A stretch of 38,576 nucleotides of DNA from Candidatus Latescibacterota bacterium (GTDB lineage: Bacteria; Krumholzibacteriota; Krumholzibacteriia; Krumholzibacteriales; Krumholzibacteriaceae): contig JAHOYU010000235.1 of assembly GCA_019038625.1 (NCBI GenBank), forward strand, positions 1-38,576. The letters run 5' to 3'. A program made the position numbers and the translations under genes. This document shows, piece by piece, positions 31,134-38,576 of the stretch. The notes under the pieces were generated by a model. That model was not told the DNA's origin. It ran no database searches and saw only the letters and a list, made by a program, of their open reading frames with translations. Each line of letters starts with the position of its first letter. Within the stretch, counting starts at the first letter, position 1.

Positions 31134-31900
31134 TTTTCGGCCTCCACCCTACCCTTAAGCTCTCTCAGAAAGAGGTATTTAAGAAACACATTAAAAGAAG
31201 CCAGGACACAAAGCACAAAGCCAGGCATACCGTCGAGAAATCCCAGTTGCAGTATATACATCCTCAGAAACCTCGCAGGTGGATTAAGCAGTATCCCTGG
31301 AAACCAGCTGCGCCCTTTTTCCAGAAGGTCTTTAGCTCCATCCCGGCTGTACCGCCTGATCCTGTCGACATGGTCCGACAGGTCACTGTATGGATTATGG
31401 AACAAACGCCCCATGAACGAGCCCGCACTACCATCGAGACTAAGTCGCTCATGAACCGATTTTTCCGGATAATGCCCCTTCCCTTTTTTGAAGAATCTAA
31501 GAACACGGTCTCTGTGCCAGCCACAGAAACGGATTCGTTTCCCGAGATATTCATTGGAACGTTTCAGCCAGTAACCATTATTTTCACCGCTTTCGCAAGC
31601 CTGAACGATCTCATCCCTGAGTTCCGGCGACAACCTCTCATCAGCATCAAGGATCAATATCCATTCCCCGCCGCATCTATCGAGCCCCCAGTTTTTCTGG
31701 CTTGCGTGCGAAACAAATTCTCTCTGGTAGACTCTTGCTCCCATCTCACCAGCTATCTTTACGGTATCATCCATCGAAAAGGAATCGACTACGACGACCT
31801 CTCCCACTCCCTTTGCACTTTCGAGACAACCCGCAATATTATCCTGCTCGTTCAAGGTTATGACAAGTAACGAGACCTTATTCATATTTTGTTCCGTCAT
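31130..31900 (-). CDS. Glycosyltransferase family 2 (WaaE/KdtX-like LPS core transferase)
   Basis: The 256-residue protein begins SLLVITLNEQDNIAGCLES, has VVVDSFSMDDTVKIA and ILDADERLS, where D85 and D87 are the metal-binding pair, and then FCGWHRDRVLRFFKKGKG. The 'GWxxDRxLRLF' block and the later C-terminal hydrophobic stretch (YILQLGFLDGMPGFVLCVLASF) are typical of WaaE-type transferases, which put glucose or a similar sugar on heptose of the LPS inner core. Placement between GT9 and GT4 genes of the LPS set agrees. I use the ATG at 31900, with AGGA about eight bases upstream; it overlaps the previous gene by 23 bases. An ATG at 31885 is possible. Confidence 0.87.
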   Translation of the reverse strand: MTEQNMNKVSLLVITLNEQDNIAGCLESAKGVGEVVVVDSFSMDDTVKIAGEMGARVYQREFVSHASQKNWGLDRCGGEWILILDADERLSPELRDEIVQACESGENNGYWLKRSNEYLGKRIRFCGWHRDRVLRFFKKGKGHYPEKSVHERLSLDGSAGSFMGRLFHNPYSDLSDHVDRIRRYSRDGAKDLLEKGRSWFPGILLNPPARFLRMYILQLGFLDGMPGFVLCVLASFNVFLKYLFLRELKGRVEAEK

Positions 31901-32996
31901 CACATACATCCTTGTCCTCAATACCCAGAACCTTCCTTATCTCTCCCAGGACTTCGGGCGGTTTTATTCTCGAGAGGCAGCCATCTCCTTCATCATTTCC
32001 ATGCCCATGCGACTGGCAATCGACATCCACCGAAAGCACCCTGTGTTTTTGAGTCATGGGATCCCATGTATGAGGATCCGTAGGTCCGAACAACGTTATA
32101 GTCGGAACTCCCTCCATGACCGCAATATGTTTCGGCCCGGAATCGATTCCTGCCAGCACTGAAAGTTCACCGATCAATGCTCCCATCCTGCCTATCCCCA
32201 TCTCAGGAGGTTTAACAGCAGAATCGCAACAATCGGCGACTCTGGATGCCGAATACTCCTCTCCCGGTCCCCAAATGACTATCGGCCTCATTCCAAGATC
32301 CTTTTCTATCGATCTGGCAAGTTCCATAAAATAATCTATCGGCCAGGATTTCGCCCTGTATTTCGCTCCGACTACAAGTCCTGCGTAACCATTTTTTTCA
32401 GGTCCAAAGTCCGAAAGAAACTTTCTCGCCCATTCCCTGTGTCCTCCAGCGGCGGCGAAACCTGTCTCGTATCTGCCACTCCTCAGACCCCTGTAAGCTT
32501 CAAGTGGATCCTCGTCAACTACTCCCAGTAGCCTTCCCGTCTCGAGATTCGAATCGAATGTATAGCATTTCACATGTTTCCCGTTCCGCATCACTCCACG
32601 TGGCAGGATATGGTCGAAACACCAGTTATTTCTCCCGGTATCCATGCCTATCTTATTAACTGCTCCTGACATCTTCGTAATAAGGGAACTTCCGGGAGAA
32701 CTCAGGAGATCAATAACCAGATCGTATTTTTTTCGTCTTAAAGTCAGGATCGTTCTGAACCTGTCCACCGTACTGCCATCCATTCCTATTACATCATCCA
32801 CTGGCGCGAACCCATCCAGAGCTTCCCTGAATCTATTCAGGCACAGAAAGTCAATGCTCGAGTCGGGGAAAGTCATTCTCAGCGCTCTGACAAGAGGAAA
32901 GGAAAGAACGATATCCCCGAGCGCGTAATACCTCACTATAAGTATCGAACCGGGCTTTTCCCCTGAAGTGATATCTAGCATGTCAGGTCTGTCCAT
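31878..32996 (-). CDS. Glycosyltransferase family 9 (heptosyltransferase family)
   Basis: The 372-residue protein has the GT9 start SILIVRYYALGDIVLSFPLVRAL, with the acidic residue of the 'GD' loop that serves as base. The donor-domain segment is VLAGIDSGPKHIAVMEGVPTITLFGPTDPHTW, which binds ADP-heptose in WaaC and WaaF. A histidine- and cysteine-bearing stretch (DCQSHGHGNDEGDGCL) lies near the C-terminus where family members carry a Cys cluster. It probably adds a heptose or related sugar to the LPS inner core. It overlaps the neighbouring GT9 by 22 bases and the WaaE-like gene by 23, so the set is tightly coupled. Confidence 0.9.
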   Translation of the reverse strand: MDRPDMLDITSGEKPGSILIVRYYALGDIVLSFPLVRALRMTFPDSSIDFLCLNRFREALDGFAPVDDVIGMDGSTVDRFRTILTLRRKKYDLVIDLLSSPGSSLITKMSGAVNKIGMDTGRNNWCFDHILPRGVMRNGKHVKCYTFDSNLETGRLLGVVDEDPLEAYRGLRSGRYETGFAAAGGHREWARKFLSDFGPEKNGYAGLVVGAKYRAKSWPIDYFMELARSIEKDLGMRPIVIWGPGEEYSASRVADCCDSAVKPPEMGIGRMGALIGELSVLAGIDSGPKHIAVMEGVPTITLFGPTDPHTWDPMTQKHRVLSVDVDCQSHGHGNDEGDGCLSRIKPPEVLGEIRKVLGIEDKDVCDDGTKYE

Positions 32997-34027
32997 TCTG
33001 TGACTTCTACGAGTTTATCAAGGACTGTTTCCACTTTCATCAGATCCAGACATTTCCTCTCATCACAATGATGCAGGTGACATGGAGCGCAATCCTCATT
33101 TCTTGTTGCAAGTGAAAAAGGTCCCATACCTTCATAGGGGAACCATATATCAGGTTCCGTCGGACCAAATATCCCTGTCGTAGGTAGTCCAAGAGCAACA
33201 GCAAGATGAAGGATCCCGCCATCATTCGCCACTAATGCATCGCAGGCTTTCATCAAAGCTGCCGTATCCCGCAAAGATGAATAAGGGATAATTTTCACAT
33301 CACTCCCTGATTCCAGGACTATCCTTCTATTCTCCTCCTCCTCACCTGGACCAGTGAGCAGAACGACTCCATAGTGTCCTTTTGCGCATATAACTTTAGC
33401 CAGTTCAGCAAATCCTCGTGTTGTCCATCTCTTCGATTGCCATGTTCCCCCGGCATGAAAAGCCGCTATCTTCAACTCGCCCCGTCTTCCCTGGAACAAT
33501 TTTTCCAGCGACTTTCGTCCGGCATCCACTTCTTCTGCCGAAAGATATACCCTGGGTCGTCTCTCCGACACATCACATTCCAGACCATCAATAAAGTGCA
33601 GATGGTGGCTGACCGCGCTCCGTACTCCGACAGGTACCTGGCAGGTATCCGTATACAGATGTCTTCTCCATTTTCTTCTTCCTCCTATTCGTATTGGAAT
33701 GCGCGAGAGAAAAAGGAGGTTAGCACTTGTAGGGTTGTAGAAAAGGTCGATCGCCGCTGTAATATCGAGGCTTCTGAGTAATTCAAGTGTTCTAAGAAAG
33801 GAGCGGTTATTTTTCTCGAGTCTGATGATGCCGTCAAGAGCGGGGTTCTCTTCGAGGATATCGGCATACCGCGCATCTGCAAGGTAGTATATCATCGCTT
33901 CGGGGTACCTCTCTTTAAGAGAGGAGATGACCGGAGTCGTAATAATTATATCCCCGAGAAAACGTAGCCGGGTCACCAGGATCCTGAGGTTTTTGCCTCG
34001 CTTTTCAGCTTCGACTCCGAAATCCAA
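32975..34027 (-). CDS. Glycosyltransferase family 9 (heptosyltransferase family)
   Basis: The 350-residue protein has LRILVTRLRFLGDIIITTPVISSL at its start, FHAGGTWQSKRW in the donor domain, and LVANDGGILHLAVALGLPTTGIFGPTEPDIW, all heptosyltransferase signatures. It ends with the Cys cluster CAPCHLHHCDERKC that recurs in GT9 proteins. The start is TTG at 34027 with GGAGGA five bases upstream; no in-frame ATG lies before the first strand. It follows the RfaE2 gene by one base. With WaaF and the other GT9 it makes three heptosyltransferase-like proteins in one operon. Which one acts first on Kdo cannot be decided here. Confidence 0.9.
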   Translation of the reverse strand: MDFGVEAEKRGKNLRILVTRLRFLGDIIITTPVISSLKERYPEAMIYYLADARYADILEENPALDGIIRLEKNNRSFLRTLELLRSLDITAAIDLFYNPTSANLLFLSRIPIRIGGRRKWRRHLYTDTCQVPVGVRSAVSHHLHFIDGLECDVSERRPRVYLSAEEVDAGRKSLEKLFQGRRGELKIAAFHAGGTWQSKRWTTRGFAELAKVICAKGHYGVVLLTGPGEEEENRRIVLESGSDVKIIPYSSLRDTAALMKACDALVANDGGILHLAVALGLPTTGIFGPTEPDIWFPYEGMGPFSLATRNEDCAPCHLHHCDERKCLDLMKVETVLDKLVEVTEWTDLTC

Positions 34028-34028
34028 T

Positions 34029-34511
34029 TCATTCCTCCCGCATCTTCTTTATGATATCACCGCTGGAATGGTCCTTAGGATCGCCGGTGATCACAGTCCT
34101 GCAACCAGTTTCCATCGCTGTCCCGGCCTCGGGAACTGATTCCTCTGTATAATCCGTACCTTTCGCGTGAACGGAAGGTCGCAGTTCTCTGATAATGCCG
34201 TCGACCGTGCTTTCCGAAAATAGAAGGACATAATCGACAGAAGACAGCGCAGTCAGTATCTCGGCTCTCTCATCACCTGGTATAACTGGCCTGCCCCCTC
34301 CCTTCAACCGTCTGGTCGATGCGTCATCGTTTATCGCCACAACGAGAATGTCCCCGTATTCAGCTGCTTCGGATAGATATCTTACATGCCCCACGTGCAG
34401 AATATCAAAACAACCGTTCGCAAGTACTATCTTCTTCTCAGGACCATGACTCCTGACTATTTCATCCATGAGTGCATTAATTTCGTAGAATATCTTCTTG
34501 TCGGTCTCCAT
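34029..34511 (-). CDS. rfaE2: D-glycero-beta-D-manno-heptose 1-phosphate adenylyltransferase
   Basis: The 160-residue protein is the stand-alone version of the HldE C-terminal domain. It has KIVLANGCFDILHVGHVRYL with the nucleotidyltransferase HxGH motif (39-42), VAINDDASTRRLKG, RPVIPGDERAEIL and HAKGTDY, all RfaE2 hallmarks. It joins heptose 1-phosphate to ATP, giving ADP-D-glycero-D-manno-heptose for the GT9 enzymes next door. The ATG at 34511 is preferred over the GTG one codon earlier because AAAGG lies seven bases before it. A 61-base gap separates it from the upstream GT4 gene, in which I see no further structure. Confidence 0.94.
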   Translation of the reverse strand: METDKKIFYEINALMDEIVRSHGPEKKIVLANGCFDILHVGHVRYLSEAAEYGDILVVAINDDASTRRLKGGGRPVIPGDERAEILTALSSVDYVLLFSESTVDGIIRELRPSVHAKGTDYTEESVPEAGTAMETGCRTVITGDPKDHSSGDIIKKMREE

Positions 34512-34572
34512 CACATTACCTTTCCTGCTCTACTCCAATGTTTCCATATATCTATCTCCAGCCTGTCTTTTC

Positions 34573-35580
34573 TCATTCCCCAAGAAGTCTTGCAAAACCG
34601 GATTCCATTCTATCACACACCCGTTCCCACGTATAATCCATGATTCTGCGCCTGGCTTCAATTCCAAGTCTGCCGGCCAGATCGGGATCGAGTATCAGTC
34701 TTTCGATCGCTCTGCTTATCGGAAGATGGTTTCTCCAGGATACGACCATCGCGGAACTCCCATGGACCGCAAAGTCGCTTGTGCCACTTTTCGTACACAC
34801 TATCGGAAGTGCGCAGGCCGCTGCCTCTGCTGATGTATTGCTCCATCCCGCCCTTCTCTCCGCCGAGACAAAGATATCAGAACTCCCGTACATCGCCGCC
34901 ATCCTGTCTTGTGAAAGATCAAGATAATATATAAACGGTACACCTGGATCGAACCCCACCCTTACATCTTTTTCTTCGGTAGTACGATTATCGAAGAGAT
35001 AAAGACGGATATCAAATCCCTTCCTTCTGAGACGTTTCACAGCGTCTATGACAAACCTGGTCCCTTTTCTCGGTCTCGACCTCCTGCCATAACAGATTAC
35101 TCCGACCGGACTGGTTCCAGGTGTCCGACATTCCGTTTTATCCAGGGAATCTTCCAGGGGATAAAAAGTTGCCGGATTCACACCTCCCACACCGTTTATT
35201 ACGGGGATGGAATATTTCCGCCTTATTCGCTCAGCTAGTCCCTTCGAATTCACCATGATCCCGTACTTCCCTGAAGTCGCTATTTCTCGTTCACGGGATA
35301 CACCTTCTATCTGGATATAAAAAATATTTTTCTTTGCGCCACTATCATCGAGATGCCCGGTAAATTCGGGAGAACCGGTAACCAGCACATCCAGATCATG
35401 ATCTCTCAGAGAAGATATTGGCCTTACTTCTCCCTTAAAATCAATCCAGTCGGGACTGTCCCCTTCCGGGGTGAAAAGAACGAATCGATGACCTCTGCTT
35501 ACGAAAACATTTCCCGTCTCGATATACCTGCGAACCCCTCCGAAAAGCAGAAGGTGAGGCAGAATTGCGCCGATCTTCAT
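34573..35580 (-). CDS. Glycosyltransferase family 4
   Basis: The 335-residue protein is a GT-B enzyme starting KIGAILPHLLLFGGVRRYIE, the acceptor loop with GGVRR typical of some capsule and LPS transferases. The donor domain opens at VGVICYGRRSRPRKGTRFVID, and the donor loop is RRAGWSNTSAEAAACALPIVCTK, the 'EGWxNTxAEAMACG' form with the first Glu changed. It lies between the two heptose-activation genes rfaE1 and rfaE2, so an LPS-core role is likely. The ATG at 35580 has GGGAG seven bases upstream. The acceptor sugar is unknown. Confidence 0.88.
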   Translation of the reverse strand: MKIGAILPHLLLFGGVRRYIETGNVFVSRGHRFVLFTPEGDSPDWIDFKGEVRPISSLRDHDLDVLVTGSPEFTGHLDDSGAKKNIFYIQIEGVSREREIATSGKYGIMVNSKGLAERIRRKYSIPVINGVGGVNPATFYPLEDSLDKTECRTPGTSPVGVICYGRRSRPRKGTRFVIDAVKRLRRKGFDIRLYLFDNRTTEEKDVRVGFDPGVPFIYYLDLSQDRMAAMYGSSDIFVSAERRAGWSNTSAEAAACALPIVCTKSGTSDFAVHGSSAMVVSWRNHLPISRAIERLILDPDLAGRLGIEARRRIMDYTWERVCDRMESGFARLLGE

Positions 35581-35594
35581 TCAAAATCTCCCGT

Positions 35595-36611
35595 TCAACC
35601 GGCGTTTTCAAGTACTTTGATTATTTCTTCAGGAGATGCCACTGCTGTTCCTCTTTTCATAACCACGACTGAGGCCGCGGTATTTGCAAGAATCATCGCT
35701 GTCTTCATATCGTATCCGGCGGCGAGGGATAATGCCACGGCTGAAACCACAGTATCTCCTGCCCCCGTCACATCGGTTGCCTCTGGACTGCCCGTCACAC
35801 CGATATCTATCCTTTTTTCCCCGTTTATAAAAAGGGACATCCCGAACCTTCCCCTGGTAACAAGCAACGAACTGGCAGAGAGCGTATCGATAAGCCTTCT
35901 TCCCGTCTTCTCAAGAGCACCAGTGATGCTGATATCCACTCCAGCAGCTCTCGCGGCTTCGACTTCGTTCGGAGTAGCTGTTGTCACACCATTGAATCTC
36001 TCTATCCCGAACCTCGAGTCCGCGACGACCGGGATCCTGGCTTTTTTGCATATAGTTATTGAGCGTCTGATCACGCGATCCGAAAATATGCCCTGCCCGT
36101 AATCACTCAGGATGACCGCATCGGCTCCGGCAGTTTTCTTCTCAAGGATGGAAAGAATCCTGTCCTCTTCCAATTTCTCGAGCCTTTCCCTGTCTTCACG
36201 GTCTATCCTTACGATCTGTTGTTTCTGAGCATGATAATCACCAGCCATGACTCTCGTTTTTGTTGTTGTCGCTCTCCTTCCAATACTTACGACGCCTCTG
36301 TATGGAATATTCATTTCCCTGAAATATTCTCTGAGTCTCGTGCCACTCTCGTCATTGGCCGCTATACCTATCGGCACCGCCCTGCCACCCAAAGCGGCGA
36401 CATTTTGCGCCGCGTTGCCAGCTCCTCCAGGACAATGATCCGACCCGTCATAGCGGACGATGACTACTGGAGCCTCACGTGATACCCTGTCAGTCCGGCC
36501 GTAGATAAACTCATCCAGTATCATATCGCCAAACACGACGACTTTTCGTCCCTTCCAGCTTCTGACCGCGTCTATGAATATTCCCTTGTCCAATCCACCC
36601 ACTTCAGGCAC
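35595..36611 (-). CDS. rfaE1: D-glycero-beta-D-manno-heptose-7-phosphate kinase
   Basis: This 338-residue PfkB-family kinase matches the N-terminal half of HldE. It has KVVVFGDMILDEFIYGRTDRVSREAPVVIV at the start (the RVSxEAPV motif is diagnostic of RfaE1), GGAGNAAQNVAALGG, an ILSDYGQGIFS strand, and the catalytic GAGD loop in TDVTGAGDTVVSAVALSLAAG. It phosphorylates heptose 7-phosphate at C1. The start is a GTG at 36611 by frame; the ribosome site AAGGAA is very close to it, and a second GTG three codons later is better spaced, so the exact start is uncertain. Together with rfaE2 it supplies ADP-heptose. Confidence 0.95.
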   Translation of the reverse strand: MPEVGGLDKGIFIDAVRSWKGRKVVVFGDMILDEFIYGRTDRVSREAPVVIVRYDGSDHCPGGAGNAAQNVAALGGRAVPIGIAANDESGTRLREYFREMNIPYRGVVSIGRRATTTKTRVMAGDYHAQKQQIVRIDREDRERLEKLEEDRILSILEKKTAGADAVILSDYGQGIFSDRVIRRSITICKKARIPVVADSRFGIERFNGVTTATPNEVEAARAAGVDISITGALEKTGRRLIDTLSASSLLVTRGRFGMSLFINGEKRIDIGVTGSPEATDVTGAGDTVVSAVALSLAAGYDMKTAMILANTAASVVVMKRGTAVASPEEIIKVLENAG

Positions 36612-36621
36612 TTCCTTCCAT

Positions 36622-37677
36622 TTATTCTTCCACGCCCATGGATATTACTGACCTCACCTCATCCATGACTTTCTCGACTGTTATCTCATCGAAACACTCC
36701 ATTGTCCCGAGTGGACATTCTTTTTTAAAACATGGCGAGCATTGGGTCCTGGAACTCAATACCCGGACATTTGCCCCCCTCGGTGCTGTCCAGCGTGGAC
36801 TTGTCGAACCAAACATCGTCACGACCGGCACTCCGAGTGCTCCCGCTACATGCACAGCCCCGCTATCATTTCCCGCGACCAGTTCCGCATCATCCATAAT
36901 ATTCATCATCTCGGTGATTGAGGACTTTCCAGTCAAGTCCAGACATTTTACCTGTGCCCCCGACACTATCTCCGATGAAACATCTTTCTCTGAGACCGAA
37001 CCTGACAATACCGGCAGCCATCCCGTCTCCCTGTTGATCTTGTCGATCAACGAAGAATAGCGTTCTCCCGGCCACATCTTTGCGGAACCATATTTTGCTC
37101 CTGGGGCGATAATAAAATACTTTCCCTCGATTCCGGCCTTTATGGAAGCAGCCGATCCCTTTCTGATGTGGCCTATTCGGGGAATCGGGATCTCTTTTGT
37201 AGTGACTCTGTCCCACTTGTCAACAAGACGCACATATGCCTCCGTCAAGTGACATTCTCGGAGCATCCGCCGGTGTATGCTTCCAGTCAGAAGTAGTCCT
37301 CGCATGTCAGTTCCATATCCGACCCTCTGTCCTGACATGACCAGCCATGCGGTCAGGGCTGATGAGAAGGAAGGCGGCAGTATGAATGTGACTGCCAGGC
37401 CACCTTTCGTCTTTTCCCGGATCCGCGCTGCTCTTGCCCACGGACCTTCTCCCTTTTTCCAGGTGATCAACTCGTTTATAGATTCCGAACGCTCGTAAAC
37501 AGGCCTGACATATTCAGGACAACCCGCAAAGATATATGCTTCAGGAAACCGAACACGAAGTACGTCGTAAACTGGCAGGGACATGACAGCGTCTCCCAGC
37601 CAGTTCGGACCCATGACCAGAATACGATCAGGCTCTGATCTGGAGGTGATAGAGTTTTCTGTATGTCCCTTCTTCAC
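36622..37677 (-). CDS. waaF: Lipopolysaccharide heptosyltransferase II (GT9)
   Basis: The 351-residue protein begins, after a short leader, with RILVMGPNWLGDAVMSLPVYDVL, the WaaF signature GPxWxGD. It has YFIIAPGAKYGSAKMWP in the donor domain, then LVAGNDSGAVHVAGALGVPVVTMFGSTSPRWTAP and the Cys motif CSPCFKKECPLGTMEC. It adds the second heptose to LPS inner core from ADP-heptose. The start is GTG at 37677, supported by GAGGAG seven bases upstream inside the MsbA-like gene, giving a 50-base overlap. It is the first complete gene of the leftward LPS operon in this window. Confidence 0.94.
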   Translation of the reverse strand: MKKGHTENSITSRSEPDRILVMGPNWLGDAVMSLPVYDVLRVRFPEAYIFAGCPEYVRPVYERSESINELITWKKGEGPWARAARIREKTKGGLAVTFILPPSFSSALTAWLVMSGQRVGYGTDMRGLLLTGSIHRRMLRECHLTEAYVRLVDKWDRVTTKEIPIPRIGHIRKGSAASIKAGIEGKYFIIAPGAKYGSAKMWPGERYSSLIDKINRETGWLPVLSGSVSEKDVSSEIVSGAQVKCLDLTGKSSITEMMNIMDDAELVAGNDSGAVHVAGALGVPVVTMFGSTSPRWTAPRGANVRVLSSRTQCSPCFKKECPLGTMECFDEITVEKVMDEVRSVISMGVEE

Positions 37678-38576
37678 CGATCAGCTCCTCGTGCGTGCCC
37701 GACTGTAATATTCTTCCATCTTCTACCACGACGATCCTGTCCGCATTTTTTATCGTGGACAGCCTGTGGGCTATGACCAGTGTGGTACGGCCCTTAACGA
37801 GCCTGTCTATCGCCTCCTGGACCAGCGACTCACTTTCGACATCGAGAGAACTTGTCGCTTCGTCCAGGATAAGTATCTGCGGATTCTTTAGCAGAGCTCT
37901 GGCAATAGCCAGCCTCTGCCTCTGCCCCCCGGATAGTTGTGTTCCACGGTCACCTATCACCGTGCTGTACCCTTCGGGCATTTCGGAGATGAACCTGTGA
38001 GCGTTGGCAGCTTTCGCAGCCTCCTCAACCGCAGAGGGATCACAGTCATCGAGTCCGTACGCAATATTATTAAAGACCGTATCATTGAAAAGTATGGTCT
38101 CCTGGGTGACTATTCCCATCATCGATCGAAGCGACCCGAGTTCGATATCTCTAATATCCACGTCATCTATCAAAATGGATCCCGAACCAGGAGTATAGAA
38201 CCTTGGAAGCAGGTCGGCGAGCGTGGTTTTCCCTGCGCCGCTTGGACCGACAAGAGCTACTACCTCACCGCGTGTTATCTCCAGATCTATGTTGCTTAAC
38301 ACCTCCGGCCCATCCTCATAACTGAAGCTGACACTCCTGTAGATGATGTTCCTCTCTATTGTGTCGAGCTTTCTTTCCCCGGACCGGTCGCTTTCGGTGG
38401 GAATATCGAGGATTTGAAATACTCTTTCCCCTGATGCCAGAGCCTCCTGGATCACATTATTTAACTTGCTCAGGTTCTTGATAGGGCTGACTACCCATAG
38501 CATCGCGACCAGGAACATCATCAGATTTGCCGGAGCGAGTTCGCTGTCTATGACAAGGCGTCCTCCATACCAGAGA
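37628..38576 (-). CDS. msbA: ABC transporter, lipid A flippase type (MsbA-like), C-terminal part
   Basis: The frame is open from the stop at 37628 to the window edge, so the start lies outside. The visible part, about 315 residues, holds the end of the membrane domain (LWYGGRLVIDSELAPANLMMFL, then LWVVSPIKNLSKLNNVIQEA) and a full nucleotide-binding domain. The latter has Walker A GPSGAGKTT, a Q-loop in TQETILFNDTV, signature LSGGQRQRLAIARAL, Walker B ILILDEATSSLD and H-loop AHRLS. The WYGGRLVI and S-x-N motifs match lipid flippases of the MsbA family. It would move lipid A-core across the inner membrane. Overlap with waaF places it at the head of the LPS operon. Confidence 0.9.
   Translation of the reverse strand, partial: LWYGGRLVIDSELAPANLMMFLVAMLWVVSPIKNLSKLNNVIQEALASGERVFQILDIPTESDRSGERKLDTIERNIIYRSVSFSYEDGPEVLSNIDLEITRGEVVALVGPSGAGKTTLADLLPRFYTPGSGSILIDDVDIRDIELGSLRSMMGIVTQETILFNDTVFNNIAYGLDDCDPSAVEEAAKAANAHRFISEMPEGYSTVIGDRGTQLSGGQRQRLAIARALLKNPQILILDEATSSLDVESESLVQEAIDRLVKGRTTLVIAHRLSTIKNADRIVVVEDGRILQSGTHEELIGEEGTYRKLYHLQIRA

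Noticed and set aside
35353-36102. 249-residue rightward open frame opposite rfaE1 and a GT4
   Set aside because: Low-complexity Ser/Pro/Val composition is typical of an antisense shadow, and rfaE1 is certain.
37628-37677. MsbA/WaaF overlap as a frameshifted fusion
   Set aside because: The two frames encode separate complete endings and starts, and a strong ribosome site precedes the waaF GTG.
1-38576. CRISPR array, tRNA, rRNA or insertion sequence
   Set aside because: I saw no regularly spaced repeats, no cloverleaf-like tRNA sequence, no rRNA blocks and no transposase motif; the gaps between genes are short.

Overview
This 38.6-kb window is an almost uninterrupted surface-glycan locus from a Gram-negative bacterium. 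The evidence for an outer membrane is direct: a lipid A-flippase-type ABC transporter (MsbA-like), the ADP-heptose enzymes RfaE1 and RfaE2, GT9 heptosyltransferases and a Wza-type outer-membrane export lipoprotein. Base composition looks balanced, and TTG and GTG starts backed by good Shine-Dalgarno sequences are common. There are no tRNAs, rRNAs, insertion sequences or CRISPR arrays. I cannot name the organism; an uncultured, non-model Gram-negative lineage is plausible, but that is inference.

Layout, left to right. (1) Positions 1-6190, minus strand: a sugar-tailoring operon transcribed leftward from an extended -10 promoter. It contains a DegT aminotransferase, an initiating sugar-phosphate transferase, a Gfo/Idh dehydrogenase, a left-handed beta-helix acetyltransferase, a GT4 glycosyltransferase, a radical SAM/SPASM-like protein and the start of another GT4. 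The dehydrogenase, aminotransferase and acetyltransferase look like the WbpB/WbpE/WbpD route to a 2,3-diamino sugar. (2) Positions 6338-11045, plus strand: a GT4, a thymidylate-kinase-like P-loop protein, an alkaline-phosphatase-superfamily protein, then RmlC-like and RmlD-like enzymes. (3) Positions 11063-13091: an RmlA-like nucleotidyltransferase (minus) and a GT4 (plus), fired divergently from overlapping promoters.

(4) Positions 13059-27931, minus strand: the polysaccharide assembly and export operon. In transcription order it has a second initiating sugar-phosphate transferase, Wza, Wzz, an ExeA-like AAA ATPase, a CpsD-like kinase, a Pol-beta nucleotidyltransferase, an alkaline-phosphatase-superfamily phosphodiesterase, a Wzx flippase, a DPM1-like GT2, a small EamA/ArnE-like flippase, a large GT-C-like membrane protein and two GT4s. 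Its promoter is followed by a leader of about 150 nt ending in an intrinsic terminator that abuts the first gene's ribosome-binding site. This predicts transcription attenuation of the whole operon. (5) Positions 28021-29884: a two-gene unit with a DUF3108 exported protein and a conserved, perhaps deoxyhypusine-synthase-like, protein. (6) Positions 30009-38576, minus strand: an LPS inner-core operon with MsbA, WaaF, RfaE1, a GT4, RfaE2, two GT9s, a WaaE-like GT2 and a GT4.

Together the genes would make activated sugars, start chains on undecaprenyl phosphate, extend and flip them, and export a polysaccharide beside LPS core assembly. The most noteworthy items are the attenuator leader, a nucleotidyltransferase/phosphodiesterase pair coupled to a CpsD homologue with a degenerate Walker A' motif, the GT2/EamA/GT-C triad, and the unexplained radical SAM, TMPK-like and deoxyhypusine-synthase-like genes.
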